DNA of 64,000 nt from Paraphysomonas bandaiensis (GCA_965644295.1 CBFFRP010000429.1:1-64000), one strand, 5' to 3'; positions 11,301 to 24,445 are shown, counted from the stretch's first letter. Numbers and translations: made by a program. The notes: generated from the sequence alone by a model not told the origin.

Positions 11301-12711
11301 TCCATAAAAAATCAGTTTGTAGAAACAACTGTTGGGTTTGATACCTCGTCGAAATGTACAGCGCAGATAGTCGGTAAGACTTGTTGGTATATATTAGTTA
11401 CGATACTTGTAATCTGATACATATGAAATTAAAATAACGAACATGTAGGCAACAATGCCACTGACGGTGCTTCCGCGAAAAAGTATTATTACTTTCAAAG
11501 ACTCATGGGACAAGAACCTTCGAATCTTGCCTTGGAGGTTGCGCTCAGTACGAAACCAAACTACACTATTCTCGCAGAAGAAGTTGAAGCCAATAACGTG
11601 ACTCTTGCCAGTATTGTGAAAGATATTGCTGACATGGTGGAAGAACGTGCAAAAGAAGGCAAGAATTATGGAAGGTAAGAAGCTGTACTCAGTTTCATCA
11701 CGGATATGAATAGACGCATCGGTTATATTTTTTTATTACGTTGATATCTTTTGTTGGTGTTGAGTTAATTGTCGCAGTGTCGTAATACCGGAAGGGCTAA
11801 TTGAATCGATTCCTGAGTTACGGCTTCTTTTACACGAGTTGGATGTTGTGTACAAGGATGCTGCCAATACAGGGATTCGGATAACTGGGGTATGAACACG
11901 AATTTTGTGAAGCATTTGTAACGCACCAATGTAGGATGTGTTAAAAGAGAAATTGACCTTGTGGAGTCGAGCTCTCTTAGAATCACTCCCTGAGTACATT
12001 CAAGTTCAGCTGATGCTCCAGCGCACTCACGCTAACAAAGTACAACTCTCTCAGGCTGAGACCGAACGGCTCCTAGCGCATTTCGTAGGCCTGGAACTCG
12101 ACTACAGAAAGAAGCAAGGAACCTATGTCGGAAGCTTTTCCGTGGTGTGCTCATTCATTGGGTACCAGGCACGCGGTGCCGCACCATCGAACTTTGATGT
12201 CACGTATGCTTACAACCTTGGGCATGTAGCGACAATTCTTGTCGCAAATGAGTTTACAGGTTACATGGCGACTCTAAATAATCTAAAAGAAGGGGTTGAG
12301 AACTGGCATGCTGGGGGAGTGCCGATATCTGCTCTGATGGCCACCAAATCAGGGAAGGGCAAGCCGGCTGTTTTGAGCTCTAAAATCGATTTCCATAGTG
12401 CAGCGTATAAAGCATACGCTGAAGGAAAGTCGCACTGGGCTGCAGTTGATATGTACGAGAATCCCGGCCCTTTGCAGTACTCGGGCCCCACTGCCGATGA
12501 CATTACCTGTACACTTCGACTGGAGTCGTTTGACTACCTGACCCGTATACAATCCCTTTATGGGGCACTGCAAAACATCACTGCGCAGTGTCGTCCAGGA
12601 TGTTCCTCGACTGTTCTCCAAATTGCCACAACTGATTTATCTGCCCTAACGGATATCTTGCAAATGGTTCATGACACAGAGGCCAGCCATGCAGCAGCCA
12701 TGCGGAAGTAA
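8336..12711 (+). CDS. PPi-dependent phosphofructokinase, fused beta-alpha
   Basis: Ten exons: 8336-8431, 8478-9284, 9392-9527, 9645-9772, 9851-10024, 10134-11099, 11157-11373, 11449-11674, 11778-11889 and 11935-12711. All phases close, giving 1212 residues. The enzyme reversibly phosphorylates fructose 6-phosphate using pyrophosphate. The N half (to about 600) resembles the catalytic beta subunit: SGGQAPGGHN, IGGDDSNTNA, PKTIDGDLK, HFIRLMGRAASN and LLPEGLIE. The second Asp of GGDD and the Lys of PKTIDGD are PPi-type features. The C half resembles the alpha subunit: FCGRQAPGGHD, but GGPRTATDA and PLTIDGS replace the catalytic motifs, so it is probably regulatory. The ATG at 8336 gives MSTSLKEFRL, continuing into the conserved FSPLQ..R segment, and so beats the ATG at 8529. 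Beta-alpha fusion is known in apicomplexans. Confidence 0.95.
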
Positions 12712-13357
12712 TTCTGGTGTTCAGCTGTGGTGTATATTTTTGTGCGTTTTTGATTCCTTGAACTGGTAATCTCTATGGTTTTGGGTAGAGGATACGTAGT
12801 TCATATATTTTGAAAAGTTTTGATGAAATTTACGTCATTTTACTGATATATAGGAAAAGTAACGTAATTCATGACAATTTTGAAGGTATTGCATTGCAAA
12901 TTGTGTTGATAATGTACTGACTCTAAGTTGTAACGACAAAATTTAGCCTGTTTTAATTCTTGTTACTCGAGTAGCGAGTAGGAGTGTCAAAAAAAGTGAA
13001 ATGATTTTTATGCTCGCCTGCGCTCTACCTGATTGAGGTCCATTTAGCCTTGATTTGCTTCGCGCACATCTAATATTGACCTTCTAACATGCATAGCTTT
13101 CCTACTCTGCCATAGAATATTTAAAGAATGGCTTCTGTTAGTTGCACTGCATATTCTAGTTGTCTAATGTACAATGTACTAATGTATAATCTAAATATCG
13201 CTTGTTAGAGAGGTACGAATAACTAAAACAGAAGCCGCGTATAAAGGAATCGAAAGACTCTAAGTTCTTCGTAACACGTTTATTATGGCTATATGCTGTA
13301 CACTGTACAATACACTATATCTAGAGTTACAAATTAATTCACTGTACACAAAAGAAG
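12712..13357. other. Convergent intergenic spacer
   Basis: The 3' flanks of PPi-PFK and of the minus-strand glycosyltransferase/sulfotransferase gene. It is A+T-rich, with no open exon and no clear repeat. Confidence 0.5.
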
Positions 13358-16300
13358 TCAATAGCTGATATCTACGACGGATGTGTTCGTCAAACTGACG
13401 AGAACCCGTAGAAGTTTATTGAAGGGATAAAAAAAGTCATGCGCTAGAGCTGCAGCACTATCGTTAAGTTCAATTACATCTTTCCTGAGAGGAAGTTTTC
13501 CGATGAGATCCTCTGCAGTACATAGAGTGAGAACGACCTCTCTCAAATCAACTTGCAAACTATACACCACATATCAACGTAAACATGCTCTGCTCACCAG
13601 TTTTATGCAATTCAGCATGTAAGACGCCGTCGTAATCGTGCACTCCGATGAATCTACGCACAGAATCATGAAGCACTGACACATATACTTTGAACGAGGT
13701 GAAAAGCACACAAAATGATATAAAATTATTCCTGCCTATTTAACAGACTGATTACCGGTATACACTGTTTAGGACGGATCCAACTGCTAGTCTTATTTGC
13801 TTTCGACTGCCACCACTTGGGTTTTTACTCGATAGGTGTAGACTCTCAGTAGGTACTACCAGCACGTTGTGTCGGCCTAATTGTTTCATCCAATGAACAA
13901 TCGCTGCATGTGTACTCCATTTAAAATAACATTCAACAAAACAATCAGTTGGCACCTGGAAAATACAACGAATTCTGGATCATGGTTAGGGAAAGGCGGT
14001 CTTTCCGATTTTGTGGATTAAATCCATTGTGATACGCGTCTACCACAGATTCTATGGGATTTCTCGATATACCTTTATCCAAAATGGAAGAGTCTTTGCA
14101 ATCAGAGGTACTTAAATAAACATGAATCGGATGATTGCACATAATAGACGATAAGAATGTATTTCCCACAACACTATCGTTCAATCCCATCTACATGAAT
14201 ATATCGTAAATCGTATGTGATAGTCACTTTTTGCCGACATACTTCCCACCTGTGACATATGAAGAGCGTCAACAGCCTTCACAGCTGCATTCCTTAAGTT
14301 GTGCACAAGGTGGTTGTCTGCACAAGCATCCATTTATATACATTATACATTAAGTTCAAAGTATGATACTAATATACAATATTCAAAATGTAATTTAGAG
14401 TGAAGTATCACTACTACACTGAGACTAATTACCAGGTCTAAGTGCCCAGTGTACAGCTTCACTTGCTGTCATTAAACCTTCCTTCTTACACTCCCCGATA
14501 GAGAATTTGTAGTGAGACAAAAGTCGAGTAATTGGGTTTCGCACCACAAAAATAGCCTTAATATCTGGGTTATCCCTATATTTACGACAAATTACACACA
14601 ATGGAAGCTTTCGTCATTGACTATGACTGCTACGCACAAGTAACGATAGAGAAAACAATATCGGTTGCTGTTAACACATACCTGAGAAACATAGCGGGTG
14701 TTCTCACTCCAGAAGCATAGTATACTGTCGCATCCCCGAACTTATACTGCGCCTGAAATAACACACATATCACGAACTACCACAGAGCAATCGCAAATCA
14801 AACGCCTCGCATGCCAGTATCAAGACAACATAATCTGATGATACCTCATTTTTTTCCACAAAAGGAAAACAGTCTAGCCTGCTCTGTGGATGCACCGGCG
14901 GTTCCCTAAATATATAAATTCAGAACCACACAGCTTCGATCGAAGCAATCTAAAAGGTTTTGTCCACATCTAATAAAAAACGTATATCACGCCCACAATG
15001 CATATAACAATTCATAACATTGGAGTACAAGTCAGCACGGTATCTACTCACTGGTTTACTCGTTGAGGTAAATAACAACCGGTTTCTGATATTAGTTAGT
15101 ACTAGAATCATGGTATTAACTATCATACACACCTTTGAAGCGCACCCCACGAAGTGCATGAAGAACCTAGAGTAAACGTCAAGCAGGAAACATATAAAAC
15201 CACAAAAAGGCATCGTAGTTAACAGGTTAACCCCAATCAATAGAACGAGAATAATGCTATATATAAAACTAGTACCAGGGGATGACGTATGAGAGACTCA
15301 TAAAGAAAAGATGACGCAGATTTCATAAAGCCTAAAAAATAGTTTATTTTTATCGAAGTATATTAACTTTGTCACTACATATATACCTGGCATAACGAAA
15401 GAAATGGAGCATGACAATGACGCGCGCCCCCTGCTACCCCATACATGTCTTAGAATAAACAAAATTGGAGCCAATTTTACACCAGTTAACACATATAGTA
15501 CGCAGCAACGCACCGCTCGAGTAAACAACTCGCCATTACCACAAAGTATACTTACATTCCTGGCGCGGAGAGTGGATGATACCCCCGTGGAGAAGACTCA
15601 TAGTAAGGGTGGCAAACTGGTCCCCCAGAACTGTCCTGTGATGAAATACAAATTAGTCTATACTTGGCGGTGAGATAGTTGTAAACGGGACCTTTGATAA
15701 GTTGGAATACGCCCGTATGCCTTTGATCAGCCGTCCCTGCATTATCAATGCGAAATGTCCTATCATCGTTTCTGCATTCCACAATGATATTACGATTTAA
15801 CATAACCAAATGATTCACCCAACTCACAATCCTAATAGCATATAAACATATATACTACACTACCCACATATGTATCACCTTTCGAAGGAACTATCCAGTC
15901 GGTGTTGGCATCTTCAGGAAGCAATCCACAACCGAGGTCACAACCCATCCACAATATTGATGTGGGGATGACAGTTCCATCATTGTAATGTGATAACGAG
16001 CTAGCATACATCCCCAGGGTAGAAGAGCGAATGTCGTTGGATGAAATACTATTACCAACATCTTGAAGCCAGAAATTTCGTGCTAAATTCGACTCCCAGT
16101 AAAAATTTCCAACTGTACTATACTTTTCATCACCTATTGAATGTGCATGAATGTGTGAGATATAATCTCAAATCCTACGTCGTATTTACCGCGAATAGAT
16201 TTCAGTTGATTAGCCACGGAATGCTCGGTAAAGCAATCTTCAATCGCTCGCTGTGTACACATCGAAAAATATTAGGCATCAAAGTAGCACTGCAATCATA

Positions 16301-17812
16301 ACTCAAATATAGGGAATGCAGTAAGGTAGAGTAAAATTAAAATATTATTCCCCAGCACAAACCTGAATGCATAACGCCCCACCAGTTTCTTCCCCCTCGG
16401 CTTTCACACACTCCACCAGACCACTTTTACTAGAAGATAAAGTACCACCCTCATATTTTTTCAACATACATATCAATAAATTGCGGTGGGTAACAGCATC
16501 CCCATCTCGCTGCCTAAAAACCATCAGAGTTGACGTATGACAGTGACGTGGCTTGTCAACACTAGTGATACTCGATCGAGGGGAGTCAAGACTAGACACC
16601 GGAAACATACGTACAGGACGAGAAATTGACGTCTCTTCATCTACTCATATCATAATTAACTGAGTTCATACTTCGGTAAAACCTACCGCTTGAGTTGACA
16701 TAGCATGTTGTGTGTATAGAATATCCCGTATGTATATTTACTAGAAGGGGTCGCAGATGTACCCAAGAAAAATCAGTGAAAACTCCACCAGCAGCCTTGT
16801 AATTTAAGATATGAACACATTGAATTTGAGTTATACAGACATAACACGAAATTCCCACGTCACAAATAACATTAATAACACCATGAGAATAGATGCGACA
16901 ACTACCACAACTGGTACTTACATTTTTCAAAAGTTTCTGAAGCCTTACGAAGAAAAAGACATGGTATGGTGGCACCTATCCCACGATTAGAGTTATGTAT
17001 TTTAATATCATGCTGTGAGCAATATAGAGAGAGGGGTGACAACATAACCCTCCAAACAAAACATTAAAAAAAACATATTCTTTCAACAGCACCGATTTTT
17101 CCTTTAGTGATTGAACTCCTTTCATTTCACAGTAGAGAGACCTCATTTCTTCCCAATAGTTAGCCCCAATTAAATTCTTAGTCGATTTGAAATTTGCCAC
17201 TATATCAGCTCGCATGGAGTAGCCTCGTTTCAAATACTTTTCAAACGTGTGTTTGCTGTCGAAATGAAATGTAAGGGAAAGGGTAGTGTATAAAAACTAT
17301 CGTGACCTCATTAAACTGCCAAGTTTATAATAATTAGCAGTGTTCGGTCCGATAATCGTAAACTCGAATTTTGCTTTGGGATACGCGACAAGTGCAGACT
17401 CCAGAGACTTAAAATTCAAATATGTGAATTTGTAACTCTCGGTTGTCCAATCCAAGTATATCGTTCCGCTATAGCTAGAAGCATCTTTTAGCGCACTGGT
17501 GTCTGAACGTTGTGGGACTCCAGTAGTTCTATGCTGTGAAGTGTTATCGAAGAGAATGCTAATATGGGATGTACGATTCAGTCTCTCATCAGACAACGAC
17601 ACGCCTAGCTGAGCTCTATTCGTCTTAGATATCGTATCAGAGACGCCGAGCTGATAATCTGATACATTGGAATAAGCCTCTATAATCGCCATGTTAGAAG
17701 CATGCGCGTCACCCGGCGCATGATTGAAATACACGACCGGAAAGAAGAATGAGACGAGCACCACAACAGCGATAGCAGCGACCACGACACAACGAATGCG
17801 CATCTTCTTCAT
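13358..17812 (-). CDS. Type II membrane glycosyltransferase-sulfotransferase (putative fusion)
   Basis: The start at 17812 gives MKKMR and a hydrophobic anchor (VVVAAIAVVVLVSFFFPVVYF, about residues 9-29), typical of Golgi type II enzymes. The N part has a glycosyltransferase-like stretch (KFEFTIIGPN, then GGVFTDFSWVHLRPLL at about 16787-16739, a DXD-like TDF). The C part, from about 15200 down to 13358, is sulfotransferase-like: EPPVHPQSR, KFGDATVYYASG, IKAIFVVRNPITRLLSHYKF (14571-14512, the 3'-phosphate-binding motif), MIQNSLYFP, HNVLVVPTESL and a terminal FFYPFNKLLRVLV. Most introns are 28-60 nt and phases close through the join between the parts (15430-15100). One junction near 15835-15855 did not close, so two adjacent genes or a small missed exon remain possible. 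The classical 5'-PSB loop was not clearly seen. Substrate unknown. Confidence 0.6.
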
Positions 17813-17872
17813 TGACGATCTGAATGAAATTGAAGTCTAATCAACTGTCTATAAGGGCCGCTTGATCTCTCG

Positions 17873-17904
17873 ATGTATGTATGTATGTATGTGTGTGTGT
17901 GTGT
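17873..17904. repeat. (ATGT)n/(GT)n microsatellite
   Basis: A short ATGT run passes into GT repeats, about 32 bp in all. It lies some 60 bp upstream of the glycosyltransferase/sulfotransferase start. Confidence 0.9.
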
Positions 17905-19379
17905 TATGAGACACTGCAGCCGATTAGAGTATGAGAGCAGACGATAGCAACAATCAACACACGCTCTGAGGGGTTCATATTACCACCAACCAAACGAGAT
18001 CAGAGAGTGTTCTCGAGTCATGTCATATGGCTGTGGGAAGATATCTGTGAGGCTCAATACATGCCTGGTTAAGGTGCGGGCCACTGCATCTCCACACCAC
18101 ACTGCATACAGCACTCCTCTCCACACTCAAACCTGGGGTTTTGGGATTTTATCGAGGTTTTTAGGACGGTTTTCTGGAGTTTCTACAGCAGTATTCCCAA
18201 TACTTGACTTTACGCATACACTGTTTTCCTTAACGGTCACGAGTGTCCAACAGACAAGCAGACATGATCAGATGAGGCAAACATGATACTGCTGTGCTGC
18301 AGCAGTTACCTTACAAATGAAGTCATGACATATGCGCTTCGTGGACCGAGAGATTCAAGACACCCTGTCTGCCATTGGAAGCACAATTATCGGAACAGCT
18401 CAGACATGATCTGGATATGGCAGTTGTGCGCTCGTTGCAAGAACAACAACATATACTATCGCAGTAGAGATGAAAGTGTTCAAGAGCGATACGATCGTAC
18501 GTGTTGGGTGAGGATGGAATGAGAAGTTCTTGTGTCGTATTCAGAAAGGCAATGCAAGTATGCATAAATGTATTTGCACTATATTTAATCAAAATGATGT
18601 GCTTGCGAGCCCACAGGTTTTGAAACTGATGAAGGGCACTCAGAGAGGTCCTCGACGAACACAATAAAGAAGTGTATACTGTCATGCTGTTGACTGATGG
18701 TATTCATGCAGAAACTAATGGTATAAATTATAAATGAAGCCACTTCTTGCTGTCGTCATAAAGGCAATGCCCCACCTGACGCTATTTCTTGCGTAGACTC
18801 TGATAATGTGAGCGAGGTTAAATGATGTATCAGATTTTCCAGAAGAAAATTCAACTATCATATACTGTTCTATATATCTGTTACCTCTACAATGGGTTTG
18901 TTCCATAGTATAGCTTTTTACATGAAAGCATAACGACAGTTTTACATCAATTGAATTTAGACTAGATATCTACCAGATCATACTATTCGCTAGGATTAGA
19001 TTACCCATATCACCATTGTGAGCCCTATTCCAATTTTCTGGAACTAAGGTATGAGGACTGAGTAATGCACTTAAGAAATTATGTTTTCAAAAGAAATTGT
19101 GTCATATTGTACTTATAACATCATCCGGTAACTGCTATGTAAATAATACGCTATTTCAAATGAAGAGTATTTCAGAAATCTATCAGCCCTGAACATGTTC
19201 AGAGTGCAGCTCAATGGTTCTGACAAAAACAAACTCGTCCTCGCACACACTCCATCTAATACTTGGGTTTAATCATAATATACAAAGATATCAAAGTCAC
19301 AATTAAGGTAGCGCATAATAACACGCCACCAAACGCATTCGCATAATCACATAAACTAAACACTTCAAGTGTAATGCAT
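17905..19379. other. Spacer with unexplained coding-like stretch
   Basis: No gene model is supported. On the plus strand, 18350-18660 has open stretches in shifting frames. One contains LPLEAQLSEQLRHDLDMAVV followed by RSLQEQQHILSQ (about 18365-18470), which is helix-like. Another, 18533-18660, reads FLCRIQKGNASMHKCICTIF and onward. They could be exons of an unrecognised gene or a pseudogene. The rest is A+T-rich with nothing recognised. Confidence 0.35.
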
Positions 19380-22300
19380 TCAATCATCTTCAAAATCATC
19401 GTCGCCATAATCTTCCTCATCGAAGTCTTCATCACCATACTCATCTTCAGCATAGTCGTCCTCATCTTCCTCGGTCTCACATTGATTTCCCTGGGGCTTG
19501 GCCTCCTCGTCATGTGTTGTAGGCGACTCTTTAGTGGGGCTAGCAGCAGGAGATGTTAATAGATCTTCCCCATATAAGTGTGATGTCTGGTGAAGCACGG
19601 CAGGACTGGAAGGCTCACTCACAATCTTCAGTGATCCACATGTGCTGTTATATTCAGATAATGCTCCTGATGATTGCCTACTATAGTCACCCCTTCGTCT
19701 ATTAGGTAGATCTGCTGTATTTTCCTTGTCGCGAGATATTGAATCATTCTGTCCATGACCGACTACATGTGAACTGTCTGTATCCTTGTCACTAGCTGAT
19801 TCATTCGTAGAACTCGACCGACCTGGGCTATGGCTGCGAATGACACTGGCAGGGCTGTTAGAATCTGGTTCTACTGTTTTATTTTTCACTGGGCTTGTGC
19901 TAGCATTTTGCCCTTTATTTTCCGTAAATGCCCCGTCACTATCTTTGAGTTTATTTGACATTGTGAGCGACTGACTAAGCCCTTGAAGCTGTTCAGATAT
20001 TTGGACCTCAAGTTGCATATCCTGAACCTGAATCATATTGCCGTTAAGATTGCGTATTGAGTAAGACCATTACACCACCAACACAGCGTTACCAAGCAGG
20101 AAGTGTAATTCGTACCTCTTCCTCGAGAGCTTCTAAGCTAGCCCACTTGTCGGGTGTAGCTTTGTCCGGATTGCGTTCAATATCCTATATACCAGATGCA
20201 TATTAGGATATTCATTACTATGTAGCATTATAATTACGAACCAGTCGCTTAGCCTTCAGCTGAGCTTGCATACGAGTTAATTTATCTCTCACGCTATTCA
20301 CAGAAGATTTTAACTCTTCTGATGATATTGCATGTTGGTCGGTCGGATTATCTGCGCATCAGGTAAACAACCACGGCAAGAGTTTATTGATAGCGCTACA
20401 TACTTTCTTGTTGCCTGTGTCGAACACTACCAACAGGTGGACTCTTACTGCTGATCTTTGGCAAGTATGTGTCATCCTCTTGTTTCCAAGAAGGTGCCGA
20501 AGAAACTTTCTCTCGTGGCGGTGGAACAGTGAGTGCAGGTAATGACGACGACGACGGATGCTTCGAGCCATGTTTATCACGCGACATATTGTTGCGTTTC
20601 TGCTTTATATGCGCTGGTGTACAAACATATCACCAAACAAGGTGGAATAAAAATAACAAAATATTCATTGTAACTACAAATATAACATCAACTCTTCCAT
20701 GCTGCACACACACACAGAAAATGGTCACATACCTAAGTAAGGATTCGGTCCGTCATATTTTTTTATTTGCGGCCTCCCAGATCCAACTTTAATGTGAAAC
20801 TGAGGAGCGCTTGTAGTTCCTATTTTCTTCTTCTTCGGCTTCGCTTTCTTCTCTGACCTCATTTCTACTTTTTGCTTCAATGGTCGTCCGTGTATATCAT
20901 AGTCAGATACTATCCTCCGTCCATTACCGGACGGCTTGAGATCTGGAACTTTCCAGCGGGGGGATGAACTACATCCATGACGACAGTAAATATGGATACA
21001 AAAACTTAATTTATATACACTACAAATTTAAATAGCAGCAAGCTGCAAGAGTAATACCTTCCGTTCCGTTTAATTTTTTTCACGCCACTCGCCGGTGCTT
21101 TATCTCGCTGGCTCAGAACCGGCACGTATTTGTCCGGGTCAATAGTAGGCGATACAGATGCAGCAATATCGTCATTCGATAACTTCGCCTTGGCATTCAG
21201 ACTATCCGTGCTCTAAAAATATAAGGTAATGATACTCTTAAGCTACATAGTTGACACTCTACACCTTTGACAATCGTATTGTTGAGGACTCTTTCTCGTC
21301 ACTATCATTATTCGGAATATCTTTCGGCATTGCCATATTAGAGGTGATAGGGGACTGAATTTCGCTAGTTGTAAGGCTCACTCGAAGCTTTTTATTTTCA
21401 AATTTAAGTCGTTTAATTTCTTCTCTAAGTTCCATGATGAGCTTTTCTTGTGGATCCAGAAATCGCACAGGGCGATTGCGAATTCGAGCAGCAGACATAG
21501 AAAATTTCAGGGTACGCAATGTTTCATTCGTTGCCCCAGATGATTCTGAAACGCAAGATATCATCATCGTGCGCGATACTCCCCCCAGGCTATTGATAAG
21601 AAGCTTTGTTAACTTGCTATCACGGAACGGTACCTGTACATACAAGTACAATAACAAGATAGTCTACAATACATTCGACGTCTACTCACTTCTTTTTTGT
21701 GCTGAGCACCATGTGACTTTGACATTCCCGCAATGACTTTACCAAGCACATACAGCGATCTATTAATACTTCCTGCTTCTTGAAGGACCTTCCCAGAGCT
21801 TTTAGTGTCCTTCAATCTCTCACTACCGGCTAGATCCACGAAGGTCATACGCCCCATAACAGTGTATTCTCTATCATCTTCCATATCATCATATAACCCA
21901 CCCATTCCTGGCACATTCTCGACATTGTTTCCACGCAAGTGAGCACCCTGACCTGGTAAGTCAATAAACACCTCTGTGATAAAGTGGGACCTATTCGAGC
22001 GGAGGTTGTAGTCATGGGAGCCAATTTGACGGTTCCGCAGAGCTTTCTCGATTGTTTTGCATGCCGCACGTACTGTTGAGCACGGGACTATTAAACAACC
22101 CTCCACAAAAAACCCATCAGTTGGATGTTCTCGAAGTGGAAGTGACGATCTATCTCTTTCATCAGTCAACAGATCGTAAATATGCTCCTGGTAGAGCTCT
22201 AAACATGATATACGTACAGTATACTCGACATTCAAACTCGACAATTTAGAGAACAAATACACTAAGGAACGGCCAATTATTCCTCCACCATCTCCACCAC

Positions 22301-22685
22301 AGTCTAAATGTGAAGACGATCCCACGACAGTATGTGTCTTGCCTACACGATATATTAAACGTTAGTCACTACCAGAGGAATAAGGATAGGAGAATACACC
22401 TGCCCCTGTCTGGCCATAGGCGAAAGCACAACTTCGAAACCCCCCAACAGCAGAATCAAGAAGATTTATTATTCCACAAGAATTAAAGAATTGTTCTTGA
22501 GTTGTTTTCCCCGAAAATACACGACTACACCGAAACGCCTGAGCTTCCTTCTCGTTTAAACGAAGAAGAACTTCCTTTTCGTTATTAGTGGCCTGTACAC
22601 AGCACACCTCTCCTTTCTTCTTCTCGCGGGAGTTAAGAGGTCGAGAACGAACCACGACTTGTATGTTCTCTTCCTTATCGTTCAT
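19380..22685 (-). CDS. Kinesin, N-terminal motor
   Basis: Nine exons: 22685-22400, 22342-21690, 21633-21265, 21212-21058, 20968-20733, 20613-20404, 20351-20242, 20184-20116 and 20027-19380. All are in phase, giving 911 residues. The motor domain (about 6-370) shows NIQVVVRSRPLNSRE, the P-loop AYGQTGAGKTHT, switch I NLRSNRSH, switch II TFVDLAGSERL and the late VPFRDSKLTKLL block. Switch I has Asn where most kinesins have the first Ser of SSRSH. A short neck coil (EKLIMELREEIKRLKFENKK) follows, then a Ser/Lys/Pro-rich tail with a second short helix and a strongly acidic C end of Asp/Glu/Tyr. It should walk on microtubules. The subfamily is not certain; the neck and RDSKL region recalls the kinesin-12 type. 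Confidence 0.9.
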
Positions 22686-23303
22686 TTGGGCGTCTGTTTA
22701 TATGAACTGAAACAGTGACAGATACACACAAAGAAACACAAACAGAGAGATGCTAGCAGCCTTTACAGACACTCTCCGTCACAGTTAGTTACAGTTACTG
22801 TAGGCAATATACCAAGATAACGGAGTCAGTCAGATGTCTGTGACAGTGTTCCGCGCCTCCTTTAAATAGAATCATAACGGTACGAAACATACACACAGCA
22901 GCATACGAGGAGCTGCCTGTACGGGTACATACAGAGACATGGCGGTGTACATATACATACATACACACTGAGATGGACCGGTGGAGGTATACCGTATACT
23001 GGTATACGGGGACTACAAGATCCTGCTGTGTGAAGAAACGGCAGATTATCAGGAGCAGCAGATCGACCGTAGAATACAGCAGTATGGCTCTGTATAATAC
23101 AGTCTGGATATGATGCACAGCAGTGCAGTGCAGTGGATTGCATGCATGGGCAGGACAGGACTGCATAGATACGCCTAGCCGACAGCATTGCATCAAGAGC
23201 TTGCTTGACAACACACTGACACTGTTCCACTCTCTCACCTCTTATCACTTGCACGTTCCAAGGAGTGGAGGATAGTTTCCCTTGAGCTGGTTCGTATTAC
23301 ATC
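22686..23303. promoter_or_regulatory. Divergent spacer, kinesin and 5-alpha-reductase genes
   Basis: About 620 bp between two divergent starts, so probably both promoters. It contains short ATAC-like runs near 22960 and a duplicated GTATACCG/GGTATAC palindromic patch at 22985-23010. No exon was recognised. Confidence 0.35.
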
Positions 23304-24445
23304 ATGATTGGGTCGTTCGCCGCCTTCGATCATGAGTCAGAGGTGGGTATCGAGAGCAAGTATGTTACGCTATCCGCCTATGCTATGATTATATTTGCAG
23401 TTGCAGCCCTCATTCTTGAGGAGTTGGGGATAAGTGTGCCTTATGGGCGTTACTCTGAATCCTTAGGCAAGGGATGGGGGTATAAAGTACCCGCAAGGTT
23501 GGCGTGGGTTTTGATGGAGGCCCCCAACACCATTATATTCATAGCAATGCTTTATATGGCACACAGCAAATGCATTCATAGTACACCGAATTTGGTTCTA
23601 GCTTCTTTATTTTTAATTCACTACATTCATCGTGGGTTTATATTTCCGCTTCGAATGGCACCAACGGGGGCTCCGATGCCAATTGCGGTGCGTGAAATAG
23701 CTCATAAAGATTTTCTTAATAAGACCATTAGGTTATGATGATAGCACTTCTTTATTGCTCATGGAATGCTACCATGCAGAGCTTTTATTTATTCCGGACA
23801 CATATATATAAGTAAGTGAATTACGATATCGGGTCATACATTTTCCGATATACATGAAATCGTACTTTCTATACCGTTCTTTTATCCTCATTCCTTTACA
23901 AGGATCTTACCGTTTATTTTTACCATAGAGATGATTGGATATACGATACTCGATTTGTGATAGGATGTTGTCTTTTTTTTCTGGGTTTGGCTTGCAATAT
24001 TCATGCGGACTCGACTCTGCTACGTTTGAAGGCTCAAAAAGAAAAGGAATCAAACCAGGGTTGTGCGGGAGGATATAAAATACCTTACGGAGGACTGTTT
24101 GAATATGTATCTTGTGCAAATTACAGTAAGTCTGGAAAATTTCACGTTTAAGAATAATATTAATATTTTGTATTATTGTAACACGTGTAATTATTCTTCA
24201 GGTGGTGAAATTATTGAATGGGTGGGATTTGCTATAGCTACTTGGTCTCTGCCTGGGCTGGCATTTGCTATAATGACTTTCTGCAACTTGGCACCTAGAG
24301 GCCATCAGGTGCTTTATGACGCATGAATATTGATGTATTGTCAAGATCTGTCTCACATTTCCTTGTGTAGCATCATAAGTGGTATTTGAAAAAGTTTGAA
24401 AACTATCCAAAAGATAGAAAAGCAATTATTCCTTTCATATGGTGA
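23304..24445 (+). CDS. Steroid 5-alpha-reductase-like membrane enzyme
   Basis: Five exons, 23304-23687, 23732-23811, 23929-24125, 24202-24308 and 24371-24445, with phases closing to 280 residues, near the 250-260 usual for SRD5A1/2. It has several membrane segments and the family landmarks PARLAWVLMEAPN, LFLIHYIHRGFIFPLRM, CSWNATMQSFYL, LGLACNIHADSTLL, GYKIPYGGLFEYVSCANY, EIIEWVGFAIATW and the C end HHKWYLKKFENYPKDRKAI. The family reduces delta-4 double bonds of 3-oxosteroids with NADPH at the ER. In a protist the substrate may instead be another sterol or a polyprenol, and I cannot tell which. Confidence 0.9.

Noticed and set aside
11736-11999. Minus-strand open frames over the PPi-PFK exons and introns
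   Set aside because: They are shadows of a well-supported plus-strand gene. The same applies to open frames opposite ERCC1, THOC5, MMS19 and the two-RRM gene.
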